From Roseinatronobacter sp. S2 (GTDB taxonomy: Bacteria > Pseudomonadota > Alphaproteobacteria > Rhodobacterales > Rhodobacteraceae), in NCBI RefSeq assembly GCF_029581395.1, contig NZ_CP121113.1:676501-740500 (forward strand): DNA of 64,000 bases. Direction: 5' to 3'. How positions within the stretch are numbered: the first letter of the stretch is position 1; every line of letters begins with the position of its first letter. The notes beneath the pieces were generated by a model, which was not told the DNA's origin, ran no database searches, and saw only the letters and a list, made by a program, of their open reading frames with translations. Below, in pieces: positions 47,970 to 56,958 of the stretch. Both the position numbers and the translations under genes were made by a program.

Positions 47970-49736
47970 ATGGCCATGCCACCTGATCTTGACAACAGAC
48001 GAACCAGTATACTGGGAATCCCGCTATGGGGGCGGGTGGTTATTCTGTTTTTGATTGTGGTGGGCATCGGGCTGATCTGGTTCATGAACTCATGGTTGTC
48101 CGAACGGTTCACGGACTCGACGCGCAACAGGGCTGAATTGCGGCTGGTGCTGTATTCCGGCAATATTCAGTCCGAACTTCAGCGAAATTCAGTGGTGCCG
48201 CTGCTATTGGCGCGCGACCCTGAATTGATTGTCGCATTGCGCGAGGGCAATTTTGCGACCACATCGCAGCGCCTGATTGATTTGCAGGGTGAAATTGGCG
48301 CGGCCTCTATCGAACTTCTGGACAATAGCGGGCGCGTGGTCGGCGCAACGGATCGCGTGCATCTGGGCAAGAATCGCAGCGGCGATCAGGCATTTGTTGA
48401 TTCGCGGCGCACCTCTGACACGGTGTTCATGGTCAAGGAACTGGACAGCGGGGGCTTCGGGTTTTCCTTTGCGCGCAGTATCCGGGTGGCAAGCGATGTT
48501 CTTGGTGTCGTGGTTGTCGATGCCGACCTGTCGAAATTTGAACGCAGTTGGGCAGGGTTTGCCGATGCGGTTGCCTTGATGGATTCCGGTGGGCGCATAA
48601 TTCTGGCCACAGAACCACGTTGGCGGGGTCGTTCACTGGACGACGCGCTGGCCTTGCGCGATGCGCCGTCTGCGATTGCGCGCGCGTTGCGGGCTACGGC
48701 GGATTGGGCGCAGACAACACCGGACACATTCGTGCGCGGCGAGGCCGTGTTACGGTCGGAAGTGCGCGTGCCGTTCCGGGGCTGGCGGCTGGTCAGTTTC
48801 ACGCGCTATGATTCGGTGCGTGAACGGGTGAATGCGGCGCTGGCCCTTGTGCTGACGGGCTTTGCCTTGCTGCTTGCGCTGACGTTCTATCTGGTCAGCC
48901 GCAGCGCGTGGTCGCAATCGGCCCTGTTCCAGCGGGAATCGCAGGATTTGCGGGCATTGAATGCCCGTCTGCAACGCGAAATTGCTACGCGATTGCGGGT
49001 GCAGAAGGATCTGGCCGTGGCCGAGCAGACGCTTGCGCAATCGGCCAAGCTGGCCAGCCTTGGGGAAATGTCTGCCTCCGTCAGCCATGAGTTGAACCAA
49101 CCGCTGGCGGCGATGAAAACCTATCTTGCTGGTGCGCGGCTGTTGTTGAAGCGCAAGCGCACAGAAGAAGCGTTGGCGTCCTTTCAGCGGATCGACGGGT
49201 TGATAGACCGCATGGGCGCGATTGCCCGCACGCTGAAATCCTTTGCCCGCAAAGGAGGAGAGGCCTTTGCCCCCATCGATTTGCGCACCTGCCTTGGTGA
49301 TGCCCTGACCATGATGGAACCGATGCTGCGGGACTGCCGTGTTCTGGTTGTGCGCACCGTGCCCCCCGAACCGGTCATGATACTGGGCGATTCCGTGCGC
49401 GTGGAACAGGTGATCCTGAATCTGGTGCGCAATGCCGTGGATGCCACGCGCGGGGTGAATGCGCCGCAAATCGACATTCTGATAAGTCAGGGGGAAACGA
49501 CGAACCTGACCGTGCGCGATAATGGCCACGGGATCGCCGATATCGACAGTTTGTTCGAGCCGTTTTATACAACCAAAACAGCGGGGCAGGGCGTTGGCCT
49601 TGGGCTTGCAATCTCGTCCGGAATTGTCGGCGATCACGGCGGCCGGTTGACAGCCATGAACACACCCGAAGGCGGCGCGGTCTTCGAGGTGGAGTTTCCC
49701 AGATACTACGCCGCGCAAAAGGATGCGGCAGAATAA
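47970..49736 (+). CDS. dctB: Sensor histidine kinase, DctB-like
   Basis: This protein of about 588 residues has two membrane segments (about 18-38 and 280-303) enclosing a periplasmic double-PAS-like (dCache) sensor, then a coiled coil and HisKA with the phosphoacceptor in SASVSHELNQPLAAMKTYL. The HATPase has NLVRNAVDAT, DNGHGI and GVGLGLAISSG. This is the DctB layout for sensing C4-dicarboxylates. The start is uncertain: ATG 47970 or 47976, or TTG 47934, none with a good ribosome site. The regulator gene follows after 105 bases. No dicarboxylate transporter is in the window, so the signal is inferred. Confidence 0.83.
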   Translation: MAMPPDLDNRRTSILGIPLWGRVVILFLIVVGIGLIWFMNSWLSERFTDSTRNRAELRLVLYSGNIQSELQRNSVVPLLLARDPELIVALREGNFATTSQRLIDLQGEIGAASIELLDNSGRVVGATDRVHLGKNRSGDQAFVDSRRTSDTVFMVKELDSGGFGFSFARSIRVASDVLGVVVVDADLSKFERSWAGFADAVALMDSGGRIILATEPRWRGRSLDDALALRDAPSAIARALRATADWAQTTPDTFVRGEAVLRSEVRVPFRGWRLVSFTRYDSVRERVNAALALVLTGFALLLALTFYLVSRSAWSQSALFQRESQDLRALNARLQREIATRLRVQKDLAVAEQTLAQSAKLASLGEMSASVSHELNQPLAAMKTYLAGARLLLKRKRTEEALASFQRIDGLIDRMGAIARTLKSFARKGGEAFAPIDLRTCLGDALTMMEPMLRDCRVLVVRTVPPEPVMILGDSVRVEQVILNLVRNAVDATRGVNAPQIDILISQGETTNLTVRDNGHGIADIDSLFEPFYTTKTAGQGVGLGLAISSGIVGDHGGRLTAMNTPEGGAVFEVEFPRYYAAQKDAAE

Positions 49737-49841
49737 CGAGTTTGTGTTGAACCTATCGCCGGCCCGCCGCTGACCGTATGGTGTCAGGGCCGTTTGTCAG
49801 GATTGAAAAAAGAGGGCGCACGCCCGAGAGGAAAAAAGACC

Positions 49842-51179
49842 ATGACCCGCCACATGCGTGTTGCCATCGTAGATGACGAACAGGATATGCGCCAGTCCAT
49901 CAGCCAGTGGATGGCGCTTTCGGGGTTCGAAACGGAAACCTATAGCGACGGCCAGGAAGCGTTCGCCGCCATCGGCGCGGATTTTCCCGGTGTTGTCATT
50001 ACGGACATCCGCATGCCGGGCATGGACGGGATGACCCTGCTGAAAAAGCTGGTGGCATTGGACAGCACCATTCCCGTCATCATGATTACCGGGCATGGCG
50101 ATGTGCCCATCGCGGTCGAAGCCATGCGTCTGGGCGCGTTCGATTTTCTGGAAAAACCCTTTGATCCTGAAAAAATGATGGCGCTGGCTGAAAAGGCCGT
50201 GAAGGCGCGCACAATGTCGCTGGAAAGCCGCGCGTTGCGGCATGAATTGTCCGACGGAACAACCATCATGCGCCGTCTGGTCGGGGCGTCCGATGTGATG
50301 CAGCGCTTGCGCGAGGATATACTGGATGTTGGCCAGGCTGACGGGCATGTGCTGATTGATGGCGAAACCGGCACCGGCAAGACGCTGGTGGCGCATGCCT
50401 TGCATGCGGTGGGGTCGCGCGCGGGCCGCAAGCTGGTGTCTGTCAGTTGTGCGGGCCATGTCGAGGCTGATCTGGTTGCCCGCTTGTTTGGCCCGCTGGA
50501 GGATGGCGCGGTCAAGCCCGTCGTTGAAGAAGCCCGCGGCGGGACACTGGTTCTGGAAGATATCGAAGCCATGTCACCAGACACGCAGGCGCGGCTGGTG
50601 GGCTATCTGAACGCGCAGTGCACGCCGCCTGATACGCGCATTGTGGCGGTCTGCAACAGCCACACCGCCGGGCAGACTATCGAGGACGGCTTGCGCCCCG
50701 ATCTGTATTTCCGGCTTGCCGCGCATAAGCTGCTGCTGCCCCCCCTTCGCATGCGCGGAGAGGATATTCTGGCGCTGTTCGAGACCTATCTGGCGCAATT
50801 CGCAGATGAATACGGCTGTGCCGCGCCAGTGGTCAGCATGCCGGAAGCCGCGCAATTGTTGCAGGCCCCATGGCCCGGAAATGTGCGGCAGCTTGTCAAT
50901 ATTGCTGAACGCGCGGTTTTGCAAAGCAGGCGCGAAGACGGGGCGCTGATGTCGCTGATCATGGCAGATAACGAAGCGTCCAGTGAAGTCATGACGACCG
51001 AAGGCAAACCCCTGAAGGAACATGTGGAAGCGTTTGAACGTATGCTGATCGACAACACCATGCGCCGCCACAAAGGGTCCATTACGGCGGTGATGGAAGA
51101 ATTGCGCCTGCCGCGCCGGACGTTGAACGAAAAGATGGCGAAATACGGGTTGGTGCGGTCGGAATATGTCCAGCCCTGA
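49842..51179 (+). CDS. dctD: DctD-like response regulator of the NtrC type lacking the sigma-54 contact loop
   Basis: The start MTRHMRVAIV at 49842 (GAGGAAAAAAG ahead) gives 445 residues. The receiver has Asp55 in TDIRMPGMDG and the KPF motif. The AAA+ domain has Walker A GETGTGKT and a changed Walker B (LVLEDIE instead of the usual LFLDEI). Where NtrC-type activators have GAFTGA, this protein reads GPLEDGAVKP. The C-terminus is a Fis-type helix-turn-helix (ITAVMEELRLPRRTLNEKM). It is therefore probably not a sigma-54 activator, as known for NtrC of Rhodobacter capsulatus. Confidence 0.85.
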   Translation: MTRHMRVAIVDDEQDMRQSISQWMALSGFETETYSDGQEAFAAIGADFPGVVITDIRMPGMDGMTLLKKLVALDSTIPVIMITGHGDVPIAVEAMRLGAFDFLEKPFDPEKMMALAEKAVKARTMSLESRALRHELSDGTTIMRRLVGASDVMQRLREDILDVGQADGHVLIDGETGTGKTLVAHALHAVGSRAGRKLVSVSCAGHVEADLVARLFGPLEDGAVKPVVEEARGGTLVLEDIEAMSPDTQARLVGYLNAQCTPPDTRIVAVCNSHTAGQTIEDGLRPDLYFRLAAHKLLLPPLRMRGEDILALFETYLAQFADEYGCAAPVVSMPEAAQLLQAPWPGNVRQLVNIAERAVLQSRREDGALMSLIMADNEASSEVMTTEGKPLKEHVEAFERMLIDNTMRRHKGSITAVMEELRLPRRTLNEKMAKYGLVRSEYVQP

Positions 51180-51779
51180 TCCTTCTGGCGGGTGCCGCGT
51201 TGCCTGACAGGCTGTGCGGCGCCGACCCTTTTGGCATGACGCCTTTGTCCCTTGGCCACGCGGTCGGGGGCATTTCGGGGCCAATCAGGCTGGAAAACAC
51301 ATAATTTGATGGATTTTTTGTCCGTCTTTGGCCGCTGTTGCGCGCAATGTGAAAAACGCCATTGTCTTTTTGTCACGTTCGCCCTTATGTTGAACGTGTA
51401 AGGATGTGCTGTGGCAAAACAGCGGTCCGAACGAATTTCGCTGCGTTGGAAGAATGGCGCGCCTCTCTGGCCCCCTCTTCATCCTCCGCAGATGGATAGG
51501 CCGCAAGGCTTCAATTGTCCGGTCTGCATGACTGCGGCCCGGGCACACTATAAAACGCATCGCAGATTTGCGGTGTTCAGGAAACATGATGACAGGTGTC
51601 GAAAACAAACCACCATGCCGCCGCGAAAGGGTAGATTCCTTGACCGCAGCGGCGGTGTTTGCGCCACGCCTGCTATACTCTCAGACAAGTCACGCGCCAG
51701 ATGGCGGGTGTGGTTCTGATCCTTCCACAGGAAGACAGGTCAGGCACAGCCCGCCAGGTGCTGCGTGCAATGGATTTAT
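51180..51779 (+). other. Long intergenic region ahead of rne
   Basis: These 600 bases hold no convincing gene. The region is likely the rne promoter and a long 5' leader; RNase E mRNAs in other bacteria have long leaders used for self-control. I could not place a promoter with confidence. Confidence 0.4.
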
Positions 51780-54638
51780 ATGGCACAGAAAATGCTTATC
51801 GATGCCACCCACGCGGAAGAAACCCGCGTTGTGGTGGTGGACGGAAACAAGGTCGAGGAATTCGATTTTGAAACCGCAAGCCGTCGCCAGTTAGCTGGCA
51901 ATATCTACCTTGCAAAAGTAACGCGCGTCGAACCTTCGTTGCAGGCCGCCTTTGTTGATTACGGCGGAAACCGGCACGGTTTCCTTGCATTCAACGAAAT
52001 CCACCCGGATTATTACCAGATTCCGGCAGAAGATCGCGCGGCCCTGCTGGCCGAAGAACGTGCAAGCGTGCGCGAGCAGGAAGATGATGATCGCGCCCCC
52101 AGCGCCGAGAAGACCGACAAGCCCGCGAAGAAACCGCGCCGCTCGTCCAACCGGCGCAAACCTGCGGCCAAGGCAGAAAGCGTCAACAGTTCCGACACGG
52201 TGGAAACCCGTGATGTGTCGGGAATGGATATTCTGGACAATGGCGAAGACAGCGACGCGGGAACGCTGATAGACGACGGTTTCGGCACCGCCGCGCCGGA
52301 TGCCGGTGCCGCGCAAGCTGAACAGCCCGCCACGGCGCAAGCCTCAGTGTCTGATACAGCGCCAGCCGACGTTGAACTGCCAGCAGCCGATGCAGCTGAT
52401 GACATGTCGGATGAAACATACCGCGCTGCGGATCATGCGGCCGAAAACGATGACCGGATCGAGGCGGTTTCCGAAGGTGGTGACCCCACAGAAGAAGTGC
52501 AGGTCCGCCGCAAGCCCCGCGCGCGCCGCTACAAGATTCAGGAAGTCGTGCGCGTCCGCCAGATCATGCTGGTGCAGGTCGTCAAGGAAGAACGTGGCAA
52601 CAAGGGCGCGGCGCTGACCACATACCTGTCGCTTGCGGGGCGCTATTGCGTGCTTATGCCCAACACTGCGCGCGGCGGCGGGATAAGCCGCAAGATCACC
52701 AATACCGCCGACCGCCAGAAGCTGAAGGCCATTGCAAACGAAATCGAAGTGCCCGAAGGCGCGGGCCTGATTATCCGCACCGCTGGTGCGAACCGCACCA
52801 AGGCCGAGATCAAGCGCGACTATGAATACCTGTTCCGCCTGTGGGAACAGATCCGCGAATTGACGCTGAAATCCATTGCGCCAACCCCGATCTATGAAGA
52901 AGGCAACCTGATCAAGCGCTCCATCCGCGACCTGTATAACCGCGAGATTGATGAGGTTCTGGTCGAGGGCGAGGCAGGCTACCGCGTGGCCAAGGACTTC
53001 ATGAAAATGATCATGCCGTCCCATGCCAAGAACGTGAAACCCTATAACGATACAATGCCGCTATTCGCCCGCTATCAGGTCGAAAGCTATCTTGGTGGCA
53101 TGTTCAACCCCACCGTGCAGCTGCCATCGGGCGGGTATATTGTTATTGGTGTGACCGAAGCGCTGGTTGCGATCGACATCAACTCCGGTCGGGCAACGCG
53201 CGAAGGGTCGATTGAAGATACCGCCGTCAAGACAAACCTTGAAGCCGCCGCCGAAATCGCGCGTCAGCTTCGGTTGCGCGACCTTGCCGGTCTGATTGTC
53301 ATCGACTTCATCGACATGGAAGAGCGTAAGAACAACGCGTCTGTCGAGAAGATGTTGAAAGACAAGCTGAAATCGGACCGCGCCCGCATTCAGGTGGGCC
53401 GGATATCGGGTTTCGGGTTGCTGGAAATGTCGCGCCAGCGCTTGCGCCCCGGTATGCTGGAGGCAACGACCGAGCCTTGCCCGCATTGCCACGGCACGGG
53501 CCTGATCCGGTCTGATGACAGCATGGGTCTGACCATCCTGCGCCAGATCGAAGAAGAAGGCACGCGTGGCAAATCGCGCGAGGTTCTGCTGCGTGCGCCA
53601 GCGGGTGCGGTGAACTTCCTGTTCAATTTCAAGCGCGAACATATCGCCCAGATCGAAGCACGTTATGGCATGGCCGTCCGTCTGGAAGCTGATCCTCTGA
53701 TGGTCAGCCCGGATTTCACCCTTGAAAAGCTGAAGACCGCAACGCGGGTTTCTGTGCAGCCAAGTGCTGCTGTGGTGTCACTGAACGCCAGCCATATGTC
53801 TGACCCGGAAGAAGAAGTAGAAGCGGTTGAAGAAGCCGTTGTCATCCAGCCGGAAGAAACCGAAGACGCGTCAGATCAGCCGCGCAAGAAGCGCCGTCGT
53901 CGCAGGCGCAAGCGCGGTGGCAAAGACAATGGTGCGGACGGTTCCGATGCACAGGACACCGATCAGTCAGACGCCGCAGATACGCCACCTGTTGATGCGC
54001 CCGAACCGGCTGTAGCGGCCACACAAGCGGATGCATCCACCGATACAGTGGTTGCCGACGCGGAAAGCGCGCCTGCGAAACCCAAGCGCACACGCAAACC
54101 GCGTGCGAAAAAAGTGGCAGATCCAGCGCCCGAATCACAACCTGCCGCAGATGCGCAGGACGGGGCACAGCCAGAAGCCGCACCAGAAGCCGTACAGGCC
54201 GAGGATGCAGACGCACCGAAGGCAAAACCGGCCAGAAAGCCGCGCACACGCCGCAAGCCAGCGCCAGCCGTTCCCGATGCAACGCCAGAGGCAGCGTCCG
54301 ACGCGACCGCCGATGCGGTTGCGGCACCCGCAGAAGCCGTGCCTGCGGATGCAGCGCCTGCGGAGCAAAGCGAAACATTCGTCGCCGTTGCGCACCCTGT
54401 GGCCGAAGAAGCGACAGCAGAGCCGGAGCAAGCCGTTCAGGATGCAGCGCCAGTTATCGCGTCGGAAACGACCGCCGGGCCGCTACCGGAAGCGGCTGCG
54501 CCAGTGCCGGATCAGCCTGCGGACGTCGCAGACGCGCCAGCAGCCGAAGCGCCGGTCGCTGAACCTGTGGCGGAAGCGGATGAACCTCCGGCCAAACCCG
54601 CCCCCAAGCGCCGGGGCTGGTGGTCGCTGAAAATCTGA
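51780..54638 (+). CDS. rne: Ribonuclease E
   Basis: The start MAQKMLIDATHAEE at 51780 is chosen over an in-frame GTG at 51765; the protein has 952 residues. The N-terminal catalytic half has an S1 domain split by an acidic, low-complexity insert of about 150 residues (roughly 95-245), a known trait of alphaproteobacterial RNase E. The catalytic aspartates are in AIDINSG and VIDFIDMEER, and the zinc-link cysteines in CPHCHGTG. The C-terminal half is disordered, with Lys/Arg-rich RNA-binding blocks and Ala/Pro/Glu repeats, ending RRGWWSLKI. It initiates mRNA decay and RNA processing. Confidence 0.95.
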   Translation: MAQKMLIDATHAEETRVVVVDGNKVEEFDFETASRRQLAGNIYLAKVTRVEPSLQAAFVDYGGNRHGFLAFNEIHPDYYQIPAEDRAALLAEERASVREQEDDDRAPSAEKTDKPAKKPRRSSNRRKPAAKAESVNSSDTVETRDVSGMDILDNGEDSDAGTLIDDGFGTAAPDAGAAQAEQPATAQASVSDTAPADVELPAADAADDMSDETYRAADHAAENDDRIEAVSEGGDPTEEVQVRRKPRARRYKIQEVVRVRQIMLVQVVKEERGNKGAALTTYLSLAGRYCVLMPNTARGGGISRKITNTADRQKLKAIANEIEVPEGAGLIIRTAGANRTKAEIKRDYEYLFRLWEQIRELTLKSIAPTPIYEEGNLIKRSIRDLYNREIDEVLVEGEAGYRVAKDFMKMIMPSHAKNVKPYNDTMPLFARYQVESYLGGMFNPTVQLPSGGYIVIGVTEALVAIDINSGRATREGSIEDTAVKTNLEAAAEIARQLRLRDLAGLIVIDFIDMEERKNNASVEKMLKDKLKSDRARIQVGRISGFGLLEMSRQRLRPGMLEATTEPCPHCHGTGLIRSDDSMGLTILRQIEEEGTRGKSREVLLRAPAGAVNFLFNFKREHIAQIEARYGMAVRLEADPLMVSPDFTLEKLKTATRVSVQPSAAVVSLNASHMSDPEEEVEAVEEAVVIQPEETEDASDQPRKKRRRRRRKRGGKDNGADGSDAQDTDQSDAADTPPVDAPEPAVAATQADASTDTVVADAESAPAKPKRTRKPRAKKVADPAPESQPAADAQDGAQPEAAPEAVQAEDADAPKAKPARKPRTRRKPAPAVPDATPEAASDATADAVAAPAEAVPADAAPAEQSETFVAVAHPVAEEATAEPEQAVQDAAPVIASETTAGPLPEAAAPVPDQPADVADAPAAEAPVAEPVAEADEPPAKPAPKRRGWWSLKI

Positions 54639-54643
54639 TAACG

Positions 54644-54672
54644 AAGGGGCACCCGCAAGGTGCCCCTTTGTT
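54644..54672 (+). terminator. Terminator after rne
   Basis: A perfect 10-bp stem AAGGGGCACC/GGTGCCCCTT (54644-54653 with 54659-54668) is followed by TGTTT, five bases after the rne stop. Confidence 0.88.
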
Positions 54673-54783
54673 TATTGATCTGTGCCATGTTGACGCATGC
54701 CACATGAATGTGACGTGCAGTTTAATGACCTTTGGTGTAAGCGCACCTATCTGTTTTGCACGGATTTGAAAGCAAAGCGCCAC

Positions 54784-55602
54784 ATGCTTGGAATAGACGT
54801 CTTTGATGCTGCCATGATGCCCGCGCTGCTTATCGCGCTGGGGGCAGGGGTGCTGTCATTCCTGTCGCCCTGCGTGCTGCCGATTGTGCCGCCCTATCTG
54901 GCTTATATGGGTGGCATTTCGATGCAGGACATGACCGGCGACGGACGTGCGCGCAGGCGTGCCATTTTGCCCGCGTTGTTTTTTGTCATGGGCCTGTCGA
55001 CGGTGTTCCTGTTGCTTGGGTTCACTGCGTCAACCATGGGGCACCTGTTCCTGCGCAACGCCGAGATGTTTGGCCAGATTGCGGGTGTTGTGGTCATTGC
55101 CTTCGGGCTGCATTTCCTGGGCGTCTACAGGGCGGTTGGTCAGATGGCCGCCTCCGGGTTTGAGCGTGCGAATATGGCGGCGCCTGCGTTCCTGACAATG
55201 TCGGTTCTGTCGCGCGATTTGCGGTTTGATGCGGGGGACCGTGGCGGTTCTGCCTTCGGGGCCTATGTGCTTGGGCTGGCCTTTGCCTTTGGCTGGACGC
55301 CGTGCATCGGCCCTGTGCTGGGCGCGATCCTGTCCTTGGCGGCCACAGAATCAACAGTGGCGCGCGGCACGGCGATGCTGGGTGTGTATGCGCTGGGGCT
55401 GGGCCTGCCGTTCCTGCTGGCTGCTGTGTTTGTGCAGCGTTCCATGGCATTGATGACGCGGCTAAAGCGGCATATGTCCCTGATCGAAAAGGTTATGGGG
55501 CTGCTGTTGCTGGCGGTGGGTATTGCACTGGTCACGGGCGCGTTTTCCGCATTTTCATGGTGGTTGCTGGAAACATTCCCTGCCATGTCCAGACTGGGTT
55601 AG
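54784..55602 (+). CDS. ccdA: Cytochrome c biogenesis protein CcdA
   Basis: The start MLGIDVFDAA at 54784 gives 272 residues with six membrane segments. The two redox cysteines are in LSFLSPCVLPIVPPYL and FGWTPCIGPVLG, the DsbD/CcdA signature. It moves reducing power from thioredoxin across the inner membrane to keep apocytochrome c thiols reduced, which fits the c-type cytochromes in this window. Confidence 0.92.
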   Translation: MLGIDVFDAAMMPALLIALGAGVLSFLSPCVLPIVPPYLAYMGGISMQDMTGDGRARRRAILPALFFVMGLSTVFLLLGFTASTMGHLFLRNAEMFGQIAGVVVIAFGLHFLGVYRAVGQMAASGFERANMAAPAFLTMSVLSRDLRFDAGDRGGSAFGAYVLGLAFAFGWTPCIGPVLGAILSLAATESTVARGTAMLGVYALGLGLPFLLAAVFVQRSMALMTRLKRHMSLIEKVMGLLLLAVGIALVTGAFSAFSWWLLETFPAMSRLG

Positions 55603-55706
55603 CGCATGCTGCTCAAAAGTGGGAACCGGTTTTGAGCTTCTCGAACATACAAAATCAATAAGTCAGAGCATGTCTCGTGAATGCGAATGAACGTGATATG
55701 CTCTAG
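55601..55706. repeat. Palindromic intergenic repeat-like element
   Basis: The gap between ccdA and the DUF1489 gene contains two inverted repeats: GCTCAAAA/TTTTGAGC (55611-55618 with 55630-55637) and AGAGCAT/ATGCTCT (55665-55671 with 55698-55704). The words around AAAAGTGGGAACCGGTTTT resemble extragenic palindromes common in alphaproteobacterial genomes. It may also end transcription of the two converging genes. Confidence 0.55.
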
Positions 55707-56134
55707 CGCAGCCCCAGTTCTGCAAGCGCCGCGTCCAGTTCCGGCGGCAGCGTATCATCGCCCTTGCGTGCCTTTGGCAGATCAGGTGGCGCATCTTGCG
55801 GTTTCAGGTAGCGCCAGCCCTGAAACGGGCGTTTGGGGGCGGCAGCGGTGCGAATGATCGTCGGGTCCAGCACGATGGCGCAGCGTCTTATTCCGTCACC
55901 GCCCGTGACCTCATCAAGGCGAAGAATAAGCTGCCGCGCAAGGACGGACCCTTTGAACACCCAGTAAAGCGACCCACCCGCAAGCAGATCTTCTGCCCGC
56001 TTTGGCCACATGCGGGTTATGTGGCGCGGCAGGCCGTCGGGGCCTTTGGCCCGCGGGCTGTTTTGCCAATGCTCCAGATCGTCGACATCCTGTGCCCCGA
56101 CGCAAAGTTTGATCAGATTAACTTTCGCGGTCAT
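55703..56134 (-). CDS. DUF1489 family protein
   Basis: This 143-residue protein matches the alphaproteobacterial DUF1489 family of unknown function, with VNLIKLCVGAQDVDDLEHWQ at the start and the central GGSLYWVFKGSVLARQLILRLDEV and PFQGWRYLKPQDAPPDL. The start at 56134 has a good GGAAGGTGGG site. No signal peptide. It is a single gene converging with ccdA. Confidence 0.83.
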   Translation of the reverse strand: MTAKVNLIKLCVGAQDVDDLEHWQNSPRAKGPDGLPRHITRMWPKRAEDLLAGGSLYWVFKGSVLARQLILRLDEVTGGDGIRRCAIVLDPTIIRTAAAPKRPFQGWRYLKPQDAPPDLPKARKGDDTLPPELDAALAELGLR

Positions 56135-56272
56135 GTCCCACCTTCCAAACGCTGATCTGGTCATAGGGTTTTTGACCCGAAGGGCAAGGGCCACCCCAAG
56201 CCTTGTATCGTTGTGCTGGCCATGAAAAAACCTGTTCTATCCAGAAAAGCTGCACGTTACCGCGACTGACAT

Positions 56273-56300
56273 GCCCCAGAGTGCTTTCTGGGGCCTTGTT
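56273..56300 (+). terminator. Intrinsic terminator or attenuator ahead of the DUF3576 gene
   Basis: The stem GCCCCAGA/TCTGGGGC (56273-56280 with 56287-56294) is followed by CTTGTTT. No plus-strand gene lies just upstream, except a 15-codon frame (56222-56269, starting MKKPVLSRK) that ends three bases before the stem. Confidence 0.55.
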
Positions 56301-56353
56301 TGAGCCGTTCTAACGGGCTACAGATACACGAAACCGGACAGGGAACAGTTGCG

Positions 56354-56863
56354 ATGGTATTCAAAGGTATTTTGCGCGGCAGTGCAGTTCTGGCCTTGGC
56401 GCTTGCGGTTTCGGGCTGCGGCGGCGGGTTCGGGAACATGTTTCAGGGTGGCGACCGCTCGCGGCAGGTGGCGGCAGACATCCATGCCGAGAACCGTTTG
56501 TCCGGCGGGCCAACGCGACAATCCACTGTCTGGGACCTGTTTTCCGGCGGGCAGGACATGAATGTATCGGTCGAGGTGAACCGCTATTTGTGGAATGCCT
56601 CGCTTGAGATACTGGATTTCTTGCCGATCCAGTCGGTTGACCCCTTCTCTGGTGTGATCGTCACAGGGTTTGGCACGCCGCCCGGCGGCGGGCAGGCCTA
56701 TCGCGCAGCGATTCTGGTCAATGACCCCGCCCTTGATGCGCGTTCGCTGAATGTGGCCATCATGACCCGCAGCGGCCCTGCCAGCCGCGAAACAATTCGC
56801 GCGGTCGAAGATGCCATTCTGACCCGTGCGCGCCAGCTTCGCATTCGTGATCGCGGGCTTTAA
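56354..56863 (+). CDS. DUF3576 lipoprotein
   Basis: This 169-residue protein has a lipoprotein signal peptide with lipobox LAVSGC (Cys at about 21), then the DUF3576 domain with [42 protein letters not shown] and [12 protein letters not shown]. It is expected in the cell envelope. Function is unknown, but the family is routinely encoded next to leuS-lptE-holA in this order, as here. Confidence 0.85.
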   Translation: MVFKGILRGSAVLALALAVSGCGGGFGNMFQGGDRSRQVAADIHAENRLSGGPTRQSTVWDLFSGGQDMNVSVEVNRYLWNASLEILDFLPIQSVDPFSGVIVTGFGTPPGGGQAYRAAILVNDPALDARSLNVAIMTRSGPASRETIRAVEDAILTRARQLRIRDRGL

Positions 56864-56898
56864 CACCCGCTGGACCTTGTGCGACCACAGCGCTAAAC

Positions 56899-56926
56899 AC
56901 GCCGGGCCGGTCGCGCCCGGCGTTTT
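56899..56926 (+). terminator. Terminator between the DUF3576 gene and leuS
   Basis: A perfect 9-bp stem ACGCCGGGC/GCCCGGCGT (56899-56907 with 56915-56923) is followed by TTT, so leuS expression needs readthrough or its own promoter. Confidence 0.75.
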
Positions 56927-56958
56927 CCATTGCCCGAATGCCACAGGAAAGAACGAAT

